From Brevibacterium sp. UMB1308A (GTDB lineage Bacteria > Actinomycetota > Actinomycetes > Actinomycetales > Brevibacteriaceae), in the NCBI RefSeq assembly GCF_030230605.1, contig NZ_JASPDO010000028.1:1-28951 (forward strand): a stretch of 28,951 nucleotides of DNA. The letters are read 5' to 3'. This document shows, one piece after another, positions 1-6,096 of the stretch; the stretch's first letter is position 1, and each line of letters begins with the position of its first letter. Under the pieces are notes generated by a model. It saw nothing but the letters and a program-made list of their open reading frames with translations. It did not search any database and had not been told where the DNA came from. The translations under genes and the position numbers were made by a program.

Positions 1-135
1 CGGGGCACTGATCACGGCAAAATGCTGACCCGGCACCCGTGGACGCAACCGTTCGACTACGAACTGGCCACCGCGTTCATCGACTACCAACTTGAGACCA
101 AAAAAGACGTGACCAGTTTCTGGATACCTAAATAA
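1..135 (+). CDS. DUF1801 family protein, C-terminal 44 residues (cut by window start)
   Basis: The reading frame is open from base 1 and ends at TAA 133-135. Its 44 residues match residues 83 onward of the complete DUF1801 protein at 1843-2229 almost exactly (differences include Glu-Ala to Glu-Thr, and Met to Ile near the end). The last codons differ: the complete gene reads CCT AAC GAA GGG TAA, while this copy reads CCT AAA TAA GGG TAA, so it stops two codons earlier. Similarity continues about 25 bases past the stop. The rest of the gene lies outside the window, so it is unclear whether this is a full paralogue or a 3' fragment left by a duplication. DUF1801 (YdhG-like) proteins are small and poorly understood; some have been discussed as iron-binding chaperones. 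Confidence 0.75.
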   Translation, partial: RGTDHGKMLTRHPWTQPFDYELATAFIDYQLETKKDVTSFWIPK

Positions 136-212
136 GGGTAAGCGGCACAGCACCTCGGCAGGCTCGAACCCCATGTGCGTCTAAATATCGCGCCTAAGAG
201 CTTTTGTTCACC

Positions 213-264
213 AAGTTGTTTGAAGGCCCGCCTAAAGCGAAACAAAACAACTTCCAAACAACTT
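213..264. repeat. Inverted repeat, 10-bp arms, in the spacer 136-300
   Basis: AAGTTGTTTG at 213-222 is the perfect reverse complement of CAAACAACTT at 255-264, with 32 bases between. It lies between the end of the DUF1801 copy and the convergent gene ending at 301, so it could work as a transcription end structure, but there is no T-run. Nothing else was recognised in 136-300. Confidence 0.4.
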
Positions 265-300
265 TGAGGTCAACGCCGAGCACGAAGCGGTGTGCGGGGG

Positions 301-684
301 TCAGTAGAAGGCCACCTCGGCGCCCCCGTACTCCACGACGGTGTAACCCCCGGTCCCGGTGGCGGCGAACTGCAGGCCCCGGCCGTGCTCACGATCCTCC
401 GCCAGCCAGAAGGACACCCCGAAACGCCAGGGTTCCGGGGGTTCGGACAGCACGCACACGCTGGTCAGCTCAGGTTCCTCGCCGTCCGGAAATTCCTCCC
501 GGATCCGCTCCCGTGCCACCGCCAACCACTCCGGGGCCTCCTCGAGAGTCTCAGCGATGCGCGCCGTCATCTCCAGTGACAGGGGAGCGTAAGCCGCATC
601 GAGGTCATCGGAGAGGATGAGGCGGATCTGCCCCTCGCCCGGAATCTCGACGAGCGTCTCGAAATCGTGGAACTCGTAGTTCAT
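301..684 (-). CDS. Uncharacterised small acidic protein
   Basis: The predicted protein has 127 residues, is acidic, and has no signal peptide or membrane segment. It opens with MNYEFHDFETLVEIPGEGQ and has an internal Ala/Glu-rich helix (about residues 40-65) followed by alternating beta-like stretches. This shape resembles small bacterial immunity-type or DUF families, but no family could be named with certainty. The ATG at 684 is the first good start; there is no convincing Shine-Dalgarno sequence. It is alone in its unit, with 102 bases separating it from the upstream DUF1345 gene. Coding status rests on length, composition and the absence of a better frame here. Confidence 0.6.
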   Translation of the reverse strand: MNYEFHDFETLVEIPGEGQIRLILSDDLDAAYAPLSLEMTARIAETLEEAPEWLAVARERIREEFPDGEEPELTSVCVLSEPPEPWRFGVSFWLAEDREHGRGLQFAATGTGGYTVVEYGGAEVAFY

Positions 685-786
685 GGTTTCTAGTGACCGC
701 GGATAGCGGTGTCCTCCATAATCTCGACGTCATACTGCGAAATCTCGGCGGCTGGGACGGCACACAGGTGCTCGGTGGCTGACCCG

Positions 787-1494
787 TCACCGAGTCAGGG
801 CGGAGATGGTGACCGAGACGATCATCGCGAGCACGAGTGAGTTGAACCCGAAGGCGACGATGACATTGGTGCGCATCTGCTTCCAGGCAGCCTTCGTGCG
901 GATCTCTGCTGAAAGGCCGGCGGCCATGGTCGAGGCGAGCACTGCCAGGGTGAGGTAGTCGTCGAAATCCTCGGGCGGTTCGCCGTGGAAGCGGATGTGG
1001 CACTTCTCGGCATCGGGCAAGTTGAGGTGCATGTAAGCAGCGGCGAAGGCAAAGATCATGAACACCCAGGCGGCGGCAACGGCGTGGAGACCGAGTGCGA
1101 GGTACAGCGGCGACTGGCGCACCATCTCAGTCTGGGCGAGCACGACGGTCAGGAAAATGGCGAAGGCGGCAGCGGTGACGGCGAAGTTCGTCGCACCGGT
1201 GAACCCGAACGCCCGCGCCCACCAGCGCTTCTGCGTCCGGACTTCGCGACGCACCTGGCCGATGAGCGCCGATCCGCTTAGGGGCTTGTAGCACCGCATC
1301 GTCCACGAGACGTAGATGATAACGAAAAGGTTCCAGAAGAGCAGATAGAAGAGGACGAGGAGCTCTGTCCGCAGCGATCTGCCCGTCGGGTCCGGGCGCA
1401 ACAGGTAGACCCAGGCCGTTTCGATCAGCACGGTCAGGAGGATCGCCGAAACGGTCGAAACGAAGTAGCGGACGGCATCGGTCGCACTCTTCAA
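787..1494 (-). CDS. DUF1345 family predicted membrane protein
   Basis: The protein has 235 residues and six hydrophobic segments (roughly residues 8-30, 45-65, 95-120, 125-150, 180-198 and 212-233 from the chosen start). The segment running from AAYMHL through [15 protein letters not shown] to the last membrane helix is the conserved core of DUF1345, whose function is unknown. The start is taken as TTG at 1494 because GAGG lies eight bases upstream. The frame stays open to another TTG at 1545, which would add 17 residues (LHCSQHRIC...) but has no ribosome-binding site. It is monocistronic and followed by a 102-base gap without recognisable features. Confidence 0.7.
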   Translation of the reverse strand: MKSATDAVRYFVSTVSAILLTVLIETAWVYLLRPDPTGRSLRTELLVLFYLLFWNLFVIIYVSWTMRCYKPLSGSALIGQVRREVRTQKRWWARAFGFTGATNFAVTAAAFAIFLTVVLAQTEMVRQSPLYLALGLHAVAAAWVFMIFAFAAAYMHLNLPDAEKCHIRFHGEPPEDFDDYLTLAVLASTMAAGLSAEIRTKAAWKQMRTNVIVAFGFNSLVLAMIVSVTISALTR

Positions 1495-1627
1495 CGGCTT
1501 ATCCTCACTCGCATCGCAGATTCGGTGCTGAGAACAGTGTAGCAAGGAAGGAGCGGTGTGTGTCGGCGCTCGGCCGTGACGGTCACAGTCGAGTCCTGCC
1601 GGGGTGGCGCGGATTCGCTAAAGCGAA

Positions 1628-1662
1628 TTACTCTACAACCCTCAAACAGGCTTGTAGAGTAA
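1628..1662. repeat. Perfect 11-bp inverted repeat ahead of the 103-bp repeat
   Basis: TTACTCTACAA (1628-1638) and TTGTAGAGTAA (1652-1662) are perfect reverse complements with a 13-base loop. The right arm runs into the first copy of the 103-bp repeat. The second repeat copy is preceded by an analogous but imperfect hairpin (2320-2358, arms GTTTAC and GTAAAC), so the hairpin seems to belong to the repeat unit. It sits in the 348-base spacer between two divergently oriented genes. Confidence 0.6.
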
Positions 1663-1759
1663 ACACCACTTTTGTTCGTTTTGTTCACGTTTTGGGCCCA
1701 AAATCGGCTAGTTACCCACCACAACTCAGGGAAAACCAGTTTGATGTGTTGGGTAGTTG
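1657..1759. repeat. 103-bp structured direct repeat, copy 1
   Basis: This segment aligns without gaps to 2351-2453 with about 10 mismatches in 103 positions by hand count. It contains a perfect 14-bp palindrome, TTTTGGGCCCAAAA at 1690-1703, and a near-perfect hairpin with arms TACCCACCACA (1713-1723) and TGTGTTGGGTA (1745-1755). It lies upstream of the DUF1801 gene. No open reading frame of interest is inside it. Confidence 0.8.
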
Positions 1760-1830
1760 GGTGGAGGCGAACCCCGCACAACTAACACCCCACCGCCATG
1801 AGATTTAACTCTGGCACGGCATCTCTCATA

Positions 1831-1842
1831 TACGTTTGAGCC
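1831..1842 (+). promoter_or_regulatory. Putative leaderless -10 element
   Basis: TACGTT at 1831-1836 fits the actinobacterial -10 consensus TANNNT and ends six bases before the ATG at 1843, so transcription would start at or next to the start codon. No convincing -35 was found. There is no Shine-Dalgarno sequence, which agrees with a leaderless transcript. Confidence 0.45.
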
Positions 1843-2229
1843 ATGGCGTTGAAAACACTGGGCGAATTCCTCGACACGATTCCTCAAGGCGACAAGCGCG
1901 ACCGCATGGTCGAAGTCCTCGACTGGGTCGCGTCCACCTACCCAGAACTTGAGCTGCGCATCGCTTGGAGCCAACCCATGTTCACCCACCACGGGACGTT
2001 CATCATCGGTTTTTCAGCCGCGTCGAAGCACATGGCAATGTCCCCTGAACGCTTCACCATGATCCACTTTGAAGAGCTGCTAAAAAGCCGGGGCACTGAT
2101 CACGGCAAAATGCTGACCCGGCACCCGTGGACGCAACCGTTCGACTACGAACTGGCCACCGCGTTTATCGACTACCAGCTTGAGGCCAAGAAAGACGTCA
2201 CCAGTTTCTGGATGCCTAACGAAGGGTAA
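1843..2229 (+). CDS. DUF1801 (YdhG-like) domain protein
   Basis: The protein has 128 residues, normal for this family. It carries the family pattern of an N-terminal helix (TLGEFLDTIPQGDKRDRMVEVLDWV), the central strand motif RIAWSQPMFTHHGTFIIGFSAASKHMAMSP at about residues 39-69, and a C-terminal helix (DYELATAFIDYQLEAKKDVTSFW). Bacillus YdhG (Fra) of this fold was proposed as a frataxin-like iron chaperone; whether that applies here is unknown. The start ATG has a TANNNT element six bases upstream and no ribosome-binding site. It stands alone between two copies of a 103-bp repeat, and a second copy of its last 45 codons is at the window start, so the locus has been duplicated. Confidence 0.85.
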   Translation: MALKTLGEFLDTIPQGDKRDRMVEVLDWVASTYPELELRIAWSQPMFTHHGTFIIGFSAASKHMAMSPERFTMIHFEELLKSRGTDHGKMLTRHPWTQPFDYELATAFIDYQLEAKKDVTSFWMPNEG

Positions 2230-2266
2230 GCGGCACACCACCTCGACGGGCGCTCACCTGCCAGCT

Positions 2267-2298
2267 CCGCACCACCTACGAACCACCTCGGCGGGCGG
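2267..2298. repeat. GC-rich intergenic repeat, copy 1
   Basis: This roughly 32-base stretch contains ACCACCTCGGCGGGCGG at 2282-2298, found exactly again at 3212-3228, and the preceding CACCTACG context is also shared with one base inserted and one changed. Weaker relatives of the core CACCTCGGC(G/A)GG follow the stop codons at about 149-160 and 2239-2251. All are in spacers just after genes, suggesting a short intergenic repeat family. Confidence 0.6.
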
Positions 2299-2350
2299 GT
2301 GCGCAGGCGGGCTGAACCCGTTTACCCACCACAACTCGAATCGATGCGTT

Positions 2351-2453
2351 GAGTAAACACCACTTTTGTTCGTTTTGTTCACGTTTTTGGGCGAAAATCG
2401 GCTAGTTACCCACCACAGCTCGCGGAAATCCAGTCAGTTGTGTTGGGTAGTTG
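2351..2453. repeat. 103-bp structured direct repeat, copy 2
   Basis: Second copy of the repeat at 1657-1759, with the same length and order. The internal hairpin is kept: TACCCACCACA at 2407-2417 faces TGTGTTGGGTA at 2439-2449, and the next bases inward (GCT with AGT) extend it by a wobble pair. The 14-bp palindrome of copy 1 has decayed here. It lies 38 bases upstream of the gene at 2492. A third copy of the inner motif TTTACCCACCACAACTC occurs just before it at 2321-2337. Confidence 0.8.
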
Positions 2454-2479
2454 AGCAACTGAAAGCCACGCCCCCAACG

Positions 2480-2491
2480 TAAGATCAAAGT
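2480..2491 (+). promoter_or_regulatory. Putative leaderless -10 element
   Basis: TAAGAT at 2480-2485 matches TANNNT and ends exactly six bases before the ATG at 2492. No ribosome-binding site is visible, so a leaderless mRNA is likely. A -35 is not clear; TTGAGC at 2451 is too far away (23 bases). Confidence 0.5.
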
Positions 2492-3124
2492 ATGACTTCA
2501 CATGCCATGTTGAATTCGGCTTATCCTCCATCTGAAGGCTTCTACTTCTCTGAGACCATCGAAGAAGACATCGCGCTCATGCTGTGCCATGGCGCCACTT
2601 ACGACGAGGTGTACACCTACTACACGCAAGACCCTGAGGATGACCCGTGGCAGGATCGCGAAACGGAGATCGACCCTCAACCTGAGTCACTCGAAGAGCT
2701 CATCCGCATGGTCAGCGAGGAGTACAAGCGGGCGGTCCCGCATGCCTCGGAGGACGCCACAAAAATCGCAGGCCTTGAGGACGCGTTCAAACAACGCAAC
2801 CTCGCCTGGTCCTTTGACGAAGGCTGGGACAAAGGTGAAGCCGCACAGGATGGCGTAGAAAAAGCCCGCGAGATCAACGCCGACGGCTACGCGTACTGCA
2901 CCCTGCAAGACGTTGACGGGCTCATTCACACCGGCACGCTCTACATCGGCTATTCCTCCACGAGCGCGCAGGAAGAAGAAACCCGCACCATCGGCCACCG
3001 GGTGTGCGAAGTGCTGAAAGAACAAGGCCTTCACCCCACGTGGGACGGCAACACGGGAGCGCGCATCGTATGTTCGGGCCTGCGCTATGAGCTGGCGCTC
3101 GCTGACGACTTCCCGTCTCAGTGA
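2492..3124 (+). CDS. DUF6891-like domain protein
   Basis: The protein has 210 residues, is acidic and soluble, and has no signal peptide. Its C-terminal half (about residues 95-200) has the order seen in DUF6891 proteins: helix DAFKQRNLAWSF, segment GYAYCTLQDVD, strand GTLYIGYSS, helix TIGHRVCEVLKEQGL, then HPTWDGNTGARIVC. The N-terminal half (HGATYDEVYTYYTQDPEDDPW) is an acidic helical region. Function is unknown. The family assignment is from remembered motif order and is only moderately sure. The ATG is fixed by the -10 element immediately upstream. The gene is monocistronic and convergent with the hydrolase gene ending at 3245. Confidence 0.65.
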   Translation: MTSHAMLNSAYPPSEGFYFSETIEEDIALMLCHGATYDEVYTYYTQDPEDDPWQDRETEIDPQPESLEELIRMVSEEYKRAVPHASEDATKIAGLEDAFKQRNLAWSFDEGWDKGEAAQDGVEKAREINADGYAYCTLQDVDGLIHTGTLYIGYSSTSAQEEETRTIGHRVCEVLKEQGLHPTWDGNTGARIVCSGLRYELALADDFPSQ

Positions 3125-3154
3125 CCCGGTAGGGTTGGCGGGGCTTCCTACGTA

Positions 3155-3196
3155 GGCCGAGGTGGTTGGCACGGGGCGACCGGCACCACCTCGGCC
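3155..3196. terminator. Stem-loop between convergent genes (likely bidirectional terminator)
   Basis: GGCCGAGGTGGT at 3155-3166 and ACCACCTCGGCC at 3185-3196 form a perfect 12-bp stem with an 18-base loop. It sits between the stop at 3124 (plus) and the stop at 3245 (minus), the expected place for a bidirectional terminator. No T-run follows, so it could equally be one of the GC-rich intergenic repeats with a structural role. Confidence 0.55.
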
Positions 3197-3228
3197 CGCA
3201 CCCACCTACGCACCACCTCGGCGGGCGG
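3196..3228. repeat. GC-rich intergenic repeat, copy 2
   Basis: Second copy of the element at 2267-2298. The last 17 bases (3212-3228) are identical and the upstream CACCTACG context is kept with a one-base insertion. It abuts the right arm of the stem-loop at 3155-3196, whose arms share the same ACCACCTCGG core. Confidence 0.6.
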
Positions 3229-3244
3229 AGCCGAGCGCAGGTCT

Positions 3245-4228
3245 CTAGCTGAAGTACCGGCGCACGTTGTCCACCAGCATCGCGTCAATCTGCTCCTCGC
3301 TCACGCCACGTTCAAGCAGAGCCGGGAGCACGTCTTCACTGATGTGCCGGTAGTTCCAGTTGGGCACGGCCTGAGCTTTTGCCTGCGGGTCGAACCAGTC
3401 GATGAAACACGAAGCGTCGTGCGCAAGCACCATCCTGTCGGCGTATCCGCGTTTAGCAAGTTCAGCTACCGTGTCCACGCGCTGTTCGAACGGCAACAGC
3501 ACGTCTAGACCGAACCGGTCCATACCCAGGATCGAACCGGCGTCGGCCAGTTCCATGAGGTAGTCCAGATCGGCTGAGTCACCCGAGTGCCCGATGACCA
3601 CCTTGGTCAGATCGGCCCCTTCTTCGCGCAACACCCGTTGCGCCTCCAGGCCACTGCGATTGTGCACATTGGTGTGCACGGTAATGGGGGCGCCGGTGCG
3701 CACATGCGCTTGAGCAACCGCCCGCATAACCCGCTCAACACCCGGAGTCAGTCCCTGTTCTTCAATCGCACACTTGAGGAACCCAGCCTTCACGCCCGTT
3801 CCGGCGATCCCGTTCTCAATGTCATTGACAAACACTTCGGTCATGGGTTCGGGCACATCAAACAACAGCCCGGGACCTGAATAGTGGAACTGGAACGGCA
3901 CCTCGTTGTACGTGTAGATACCTGTGGCGACCACAATGTTGAGGTCGATCTGCTCAGCAATCCGTTGGATGCGCGGAATATAACGCCCCAGGCCAACCAC
4001 AGTGGGGTCCAGAATCGAGTCGATTCCTAACGACTTCAACTCGTTCAGATCACGCACAGCCTGCGCGATCTTCTCTTCCTCATCCCAGTCAGCCTGGTAG
4101 TTCTGCCTAAATTCCTCGCCCACAACAAACACGTGTTCGTGCGCAAGGGTCTTCCCCAGCTGTTCAACCGGGATGTTGCCCGTAACCGTGGGCACCATTT
4201 TCGTTGCAGATGTTTCAACGGCGTTCAT
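3245..4228 (-). CDS. php: Phosphotriesterase-family metal-dependent hydrolase / lactonase
   Basis: The protein has 327 residues, the usual size of this amidohydrolase-superfamily TIM barrel. All metal-site positions are present: His30-Glu-His32 (LAHEH), the bridging carboxylysine Lys152 (KAGFLKCA), His185 (ITVHTN), His214 (VVIGHSGD) and Asp271 (LAHDAS). It resembles the phosphotriesterase-like lactonases of actinobacteria more than true paraoxonases. These enzymes hydrolyse lactones, including acyl-homoserine lactones, with weak phosphotriesterase activity; the natural substrate here is unknown. No signal peptide, so cytoplasmic. Start ATG at 4228 is preceded by AAGGAAG seven bases upstream. 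It follows acr3 on the same strand after 122 bases that include a hairpin, so it probably has its own promoter. Confidence 0.9.
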   Translation of the reverse strand: MNAVETSATKMVPTVTGNIPVEQLGKTLAHEHVFVVGEEFRQNYQADWDEEEKIAQAVRDLNELKSLGIDSILDPTVVGLGRYIPRIQRIAEQIDLNIVVATGIYTYNEVPFQFHYSGPGLLFDVPEPMTEVFVNDIENGIAGTGVKAGFLKCAIEEQGLTPGVERVMRAVAQAHVRTGAPITVHTNVHNRSGLEAQRVLREEGADLTKVVIGHSGDSADLDYLMELADAGSILGMDRFGLDVLLPFEQRVDTVAELAKRGYADRMVLAHDASCFIDWFDPQAKAQAVPNWNYRHISEDVLPALLERGVSEEQIDAMLVDNVRRYFS

Positions 4229-4324
4229 ATCGTCACTTCCTTGTGAATCGTGTAGCCAAGTACTCGCACACTGTCACGACCTATGCGCCACCGGCAATAC
4301 GTTCTCAACCTGCGGAACGCCTTA

Positions 4325-4365
4325 CCTACCTCCCACCGCCGAGGTGGGTGTCACCTCGGGGTAGG
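4325..4365 (-). terminator. Stem-loop at the acr3 stop codon
   Basis: CCGAGGTG (4339-4346) pairs perfectly with CACCTCGG (4352-4359) across a five-base loop. Outside it, CCTACC (4325-4330) pairs with GGTAGG (4360-4365), leaving an eight-base bulge. The structure overlaps the TGA of acr3 (4351-4353) and precedes the hydrolase gene. There is no T-run, so termination is inferred from position and stem strength only. Confidence 0.45.
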
Positions 4366-5430
4366 AACCGAAGAGTCCCCGGGGAACAGACGCGGACCAA
4401 GCGCGCGCATCACGTACACCAGGCCAACCAAAACGGGAATTTCAACCAATGGTCCGATGGTTCCAGCAAGGGCTTGCGGTGACGTGGCACCAAACGTGCC
4501 GATCGTCACCGCGATTGCAAGCTCAAAGTTGTTACCCGCGGCAGTAAACGCCGTCGACGCGCTCTGCGCGTAGTTCATCCCTGATGCGCGAGACGCAATC
4601 AGAGCTACAGCAAACATGCCCACGAAGTACACCAAAAGCGGCACCGCAACACGCGCCACGCTCAACGGATTGTTCAGAACCTGTGTTCCCTGAAGGCAGA
4701 ACAACACAACGATCGTGTAGAGCAGTCCCAGCATGGCTAACGGTGAAATACGTGGAATGAAGTGGTTCTCAAACCATTCTCTTCCCTGTAGTCGCTCGCC
4801 CAATACACGCGAAAGAACTCCCAAAGCCAACGGGATTCCAAGGAAGATCAAGACACTTTTGACGATTGCCCAAAACGAAAAGTCGGCACTAGCCGTGTCC
4901 CAACCAAGCCAGCCCGGAAGGATCTGAAGATAAAACCAACCCAAAACCGAAAACATGAGTAGCTGAAACACGGAGTTGATCGCCACTAACACTGCTGTTG
5001 CTTCACGGTCTGCACACGACAAATCACTCCACACAAGCACCATGGCAATGCATCGCGCCAGACCCACAATGATGAGACCAGTTCTCAGTTCCGGCTCGTT
5101 TGCCAGAAACACCCACGCGAGCACAAACATGAGAAGTGGCCCGGCCACCCAGTTGAGTAGTAGCGAGAGAACCATCAGCTTGCGATCGCGTGCGATTTCC
5201 CGCGCCTTGTCAAAGCGGACTTTTGCGAGTGGCGGGTACATCATGACCAGCAGGCCAAGTGCAATCGGCAACGAGATGTCACTGATCTTGAATCGGTTCA
5301 GAAGGTCTGAACTCTGCGGAACCCACACGCTAAGAGCTACCCCTACGGCCATTGCGCAAAGGATAAAAACGGGAAGCAAGCGGTCTAACGCGGAGAGTTT
5401 TGGAGTTTCAGATGCGGACGGTGCAGGCAC
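4351..5430 (-). CDS. acr3: ACR3-family arsenite efflux permease
   Basis: The protein has 359 residues with about ten membrane helices and exports arsenite across the cytoplasmic membrane using the proton gradient. The functionally essential cysteine of ACR3 is present as Cys127 in GLARCIAMVLVW, and the conserved glutamate lies in GNNFELAIAV (Glu303). GTG at 5430 is chosen as start, with AGGA about seven bases upstream. It lies 28 bases downstream of arsC on the same strand, so arsC and acr3 form one operon: arsenate is reduced to arsenite and then expelled. The short hydrophilic N-terminus (MPAPSASETPK) is typical for the bacterial form. The gene is poorer in G+C than the hydrolase gene next to it. 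Confidence 0.93.
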   Translation of the reverse strand: MPAPSASETPKLSALDRLLPVFILCAMAVGVALSVWVPQSSDLLNRFKISDISLPIALGLLVMMYPPLAKVRFDKAREIARDRKLMVLSLLLNWVAGPLLMFVLAWVFLANEPELRTGLIIVGLARCIAMVLVWSDLSCADREATAVLVAINSVFQLLMFSVLGWFYLQILPGWLGWDTASADFSFWAIVKSVLIFLGIPLALGVLSRVLGERLQGREWFENHFIPRISPLAMLGLLYTIVVLFCLQGTQVLNNPLSVARVAVPLLVYFVGMFAVALIASRASGMNYAQSASTAFTAAGNNFELAIAVTIGTFGATSPQALAGTIGPLVEIPVLVGLVYVMRALGPRLFPGDSSVPTPR

Positions 5431-5458
5431 AGAATTCCTGTTCGATCAGTGGTGTGGT

Positions 5459-5878
5459 CTAGCAGTGAGATGTAAGTTGAGCGATCAAGGCATCGACTCG
5501 CTTACTGATTTCATCTCGGATGAGTGTCATGCGTTCTTCGCCTTCAATTCCTCGGAGAGAAGGTTCGTCGATGTCCCACGTTTCAACCGAACCACGCATG
5601 CCTTCAACCTGATCGACCTGAGCAGTTCCACCAACAACGACAACACGGTCCACTGAACGTAACAGATCAGGGTCAATAGGTTTGGGGTATTCGCCTTTGA
5701 ACGACGCCCCCACCGCTTCAACACTCTTACGCGATTCTTCATTCAAAGAATTTCCCGGTTGGGTTCCGCCTGAAAACACATCGATTGCATTTCCTGCCTT
5801 CTTACGTGCTAGAGCAGCAGCCATCTGGCTCTTGCCACCGTTCTTCACGCACACAAAAAGGACGTTTGGTTTCTTCAT
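5459..5878 (-). CDS. arsC: Arsenate reductase, low-MW phosphatase family (probably mycothiol-linked)
   Basis: The protein has 139 residues with a low-molecular-weight tyrosine phosphatase fold. The active-site loop is VLFVCVKNGGKSQMA with nucleophile Cys10. The classical CX5R signature ends in Arg, but here the position is Lys16, and several loop residues differ (NGGKS instead of NAGRS). The acid loop appears as WDIDEPS. Single-cysteine actinobacterial relatives form an arsenate-mycothiol adduct that is resolved by mycoredoxin. The C-terminal Cys is the last residue and the thioredoxin-type cysteine pair is not obvious, which favours the mycothiol type. ATG at 5878 has GAGGA six bases upstream; the frame extends to 5914, but without a better site. 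It is the first gene of the arsC-acr3 operon. No arsR regulator gene is in the window. Confidence 0.85.
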   Translation of the reverse strand: MKKPNVLFVCVKNGGKSQMAAALARKKAGNAIDVFSGGTQPGNSLNEESRKSVEAVGASFKGEYPKPIDPDLLRSVDRVVVVGGTAQVDQVEGMRGSVETWDIDEPSLRGIEGEERMTLIRDEISKRVDALIAQLTSHC

Positions 5879-5914
5879 GGATTTCCTCACATGGGCAAGT
5901 GGGTCGGCCGACAA

Positions 5915-5943
5915 ACACTACGCGTCATTGTAATGACCACCAA
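5915..5943 (-). promoter_or_regulatory. arsC-acr3 promoter with a palindromic operator in its spacer
   Basis: Read on the minus strand, TTGGTG (5943-5938) is followed by a 17-base spacer and TAGTGT (5920-5915). The spacer holds a 6+6 palindrome, GTCATT-N2-AATGAC (5924-5937). Transcription would start near 5908, giving a leader of about 30 bases that contains the GAGGA ribosome-binding site of arsC. A repressor bound to the palindrome would cover both promoter elements, as ArsR-type repressors do. The repressor gene itself is not seen here. Confidence 0.6.
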
Positions 5944-5983
5944 CACGACACACTGTCACGTCACCAGCCCCACGTAACCAACT

Positions 5984-6001
5984 GTTCAACTGAGGTTGAA
6001 C
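5984..6001. promoter_or_regulatory. Inverted repeat, possible operator in the arsC-nuclease spacer
   Basis: GTTCAAC (5984-5990) and GTTGAAC (5995-6001) are perfect reverse complements separated by TGAG. The TTCAA-N6-TTGAA core resembles binding sites of ArsR/SmtB and MerR type metalloregulators. It lies about 40 bases upstream of the arsC -35 and about 95 bases upstream of the nuclease start, so it may serve either gene. Confidence 0.4.
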
Positions 6002-6026
6002 ATCACACCACCTACCTGGGCGCATA

Positions 6027-6042
6027 TTCGACTAGCGTCGAA
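6027..6042. promoter_or_regulatory. Small inverted repeat upstream of the nuclease gene
   Basis: TTCGAC (6027-6032) and GTCGAA (6037-6042) form a perfect six-base inverted repeat around TAGC. It lies 54 bases before the nuclease start and could be an operator or a hairpin in the leader. No clear -35/-10 pair for the nuclease gene could be assigned around it. Confidence 0.3.
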
Positions 6043-6096
6043 ACGTCAATACTCACGCACCTATCCCCATCCCCACTCCCGAGGATTTGGACACCC

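Noticed and set aside
204..620. Plus-strand open frames over the small gene at 301-684
   Set aside because: They encode Arg/Pro-rich low-complexity sequence and are explained as antisense shadows of the minus-strand gene.
1494..1545. Longer N-terminus of the DUF1345 protein from TTG at 1545
   Set aside because: No ribosome-binding site, and the added residues are polar and Cys/His-rich, unlike family N-termini; TTG at 1494 has GAGG at good spacing.
4229..4290. Possible promoter GTGACA-17-TACACG before the phosphotriesterase-family gene
   Set aside because: The -10 lacks the final T of TANNNT and other equally poor pairs exist nearby, so no promoter was annotated.
5785..6096. Upstream extension of the nuclease reading frame
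   Set aside because: It would place about 104 poorly composed residues before a clear signal peptide, overlap arsC and its promoter, and ignore the GAGGA site before 6097.
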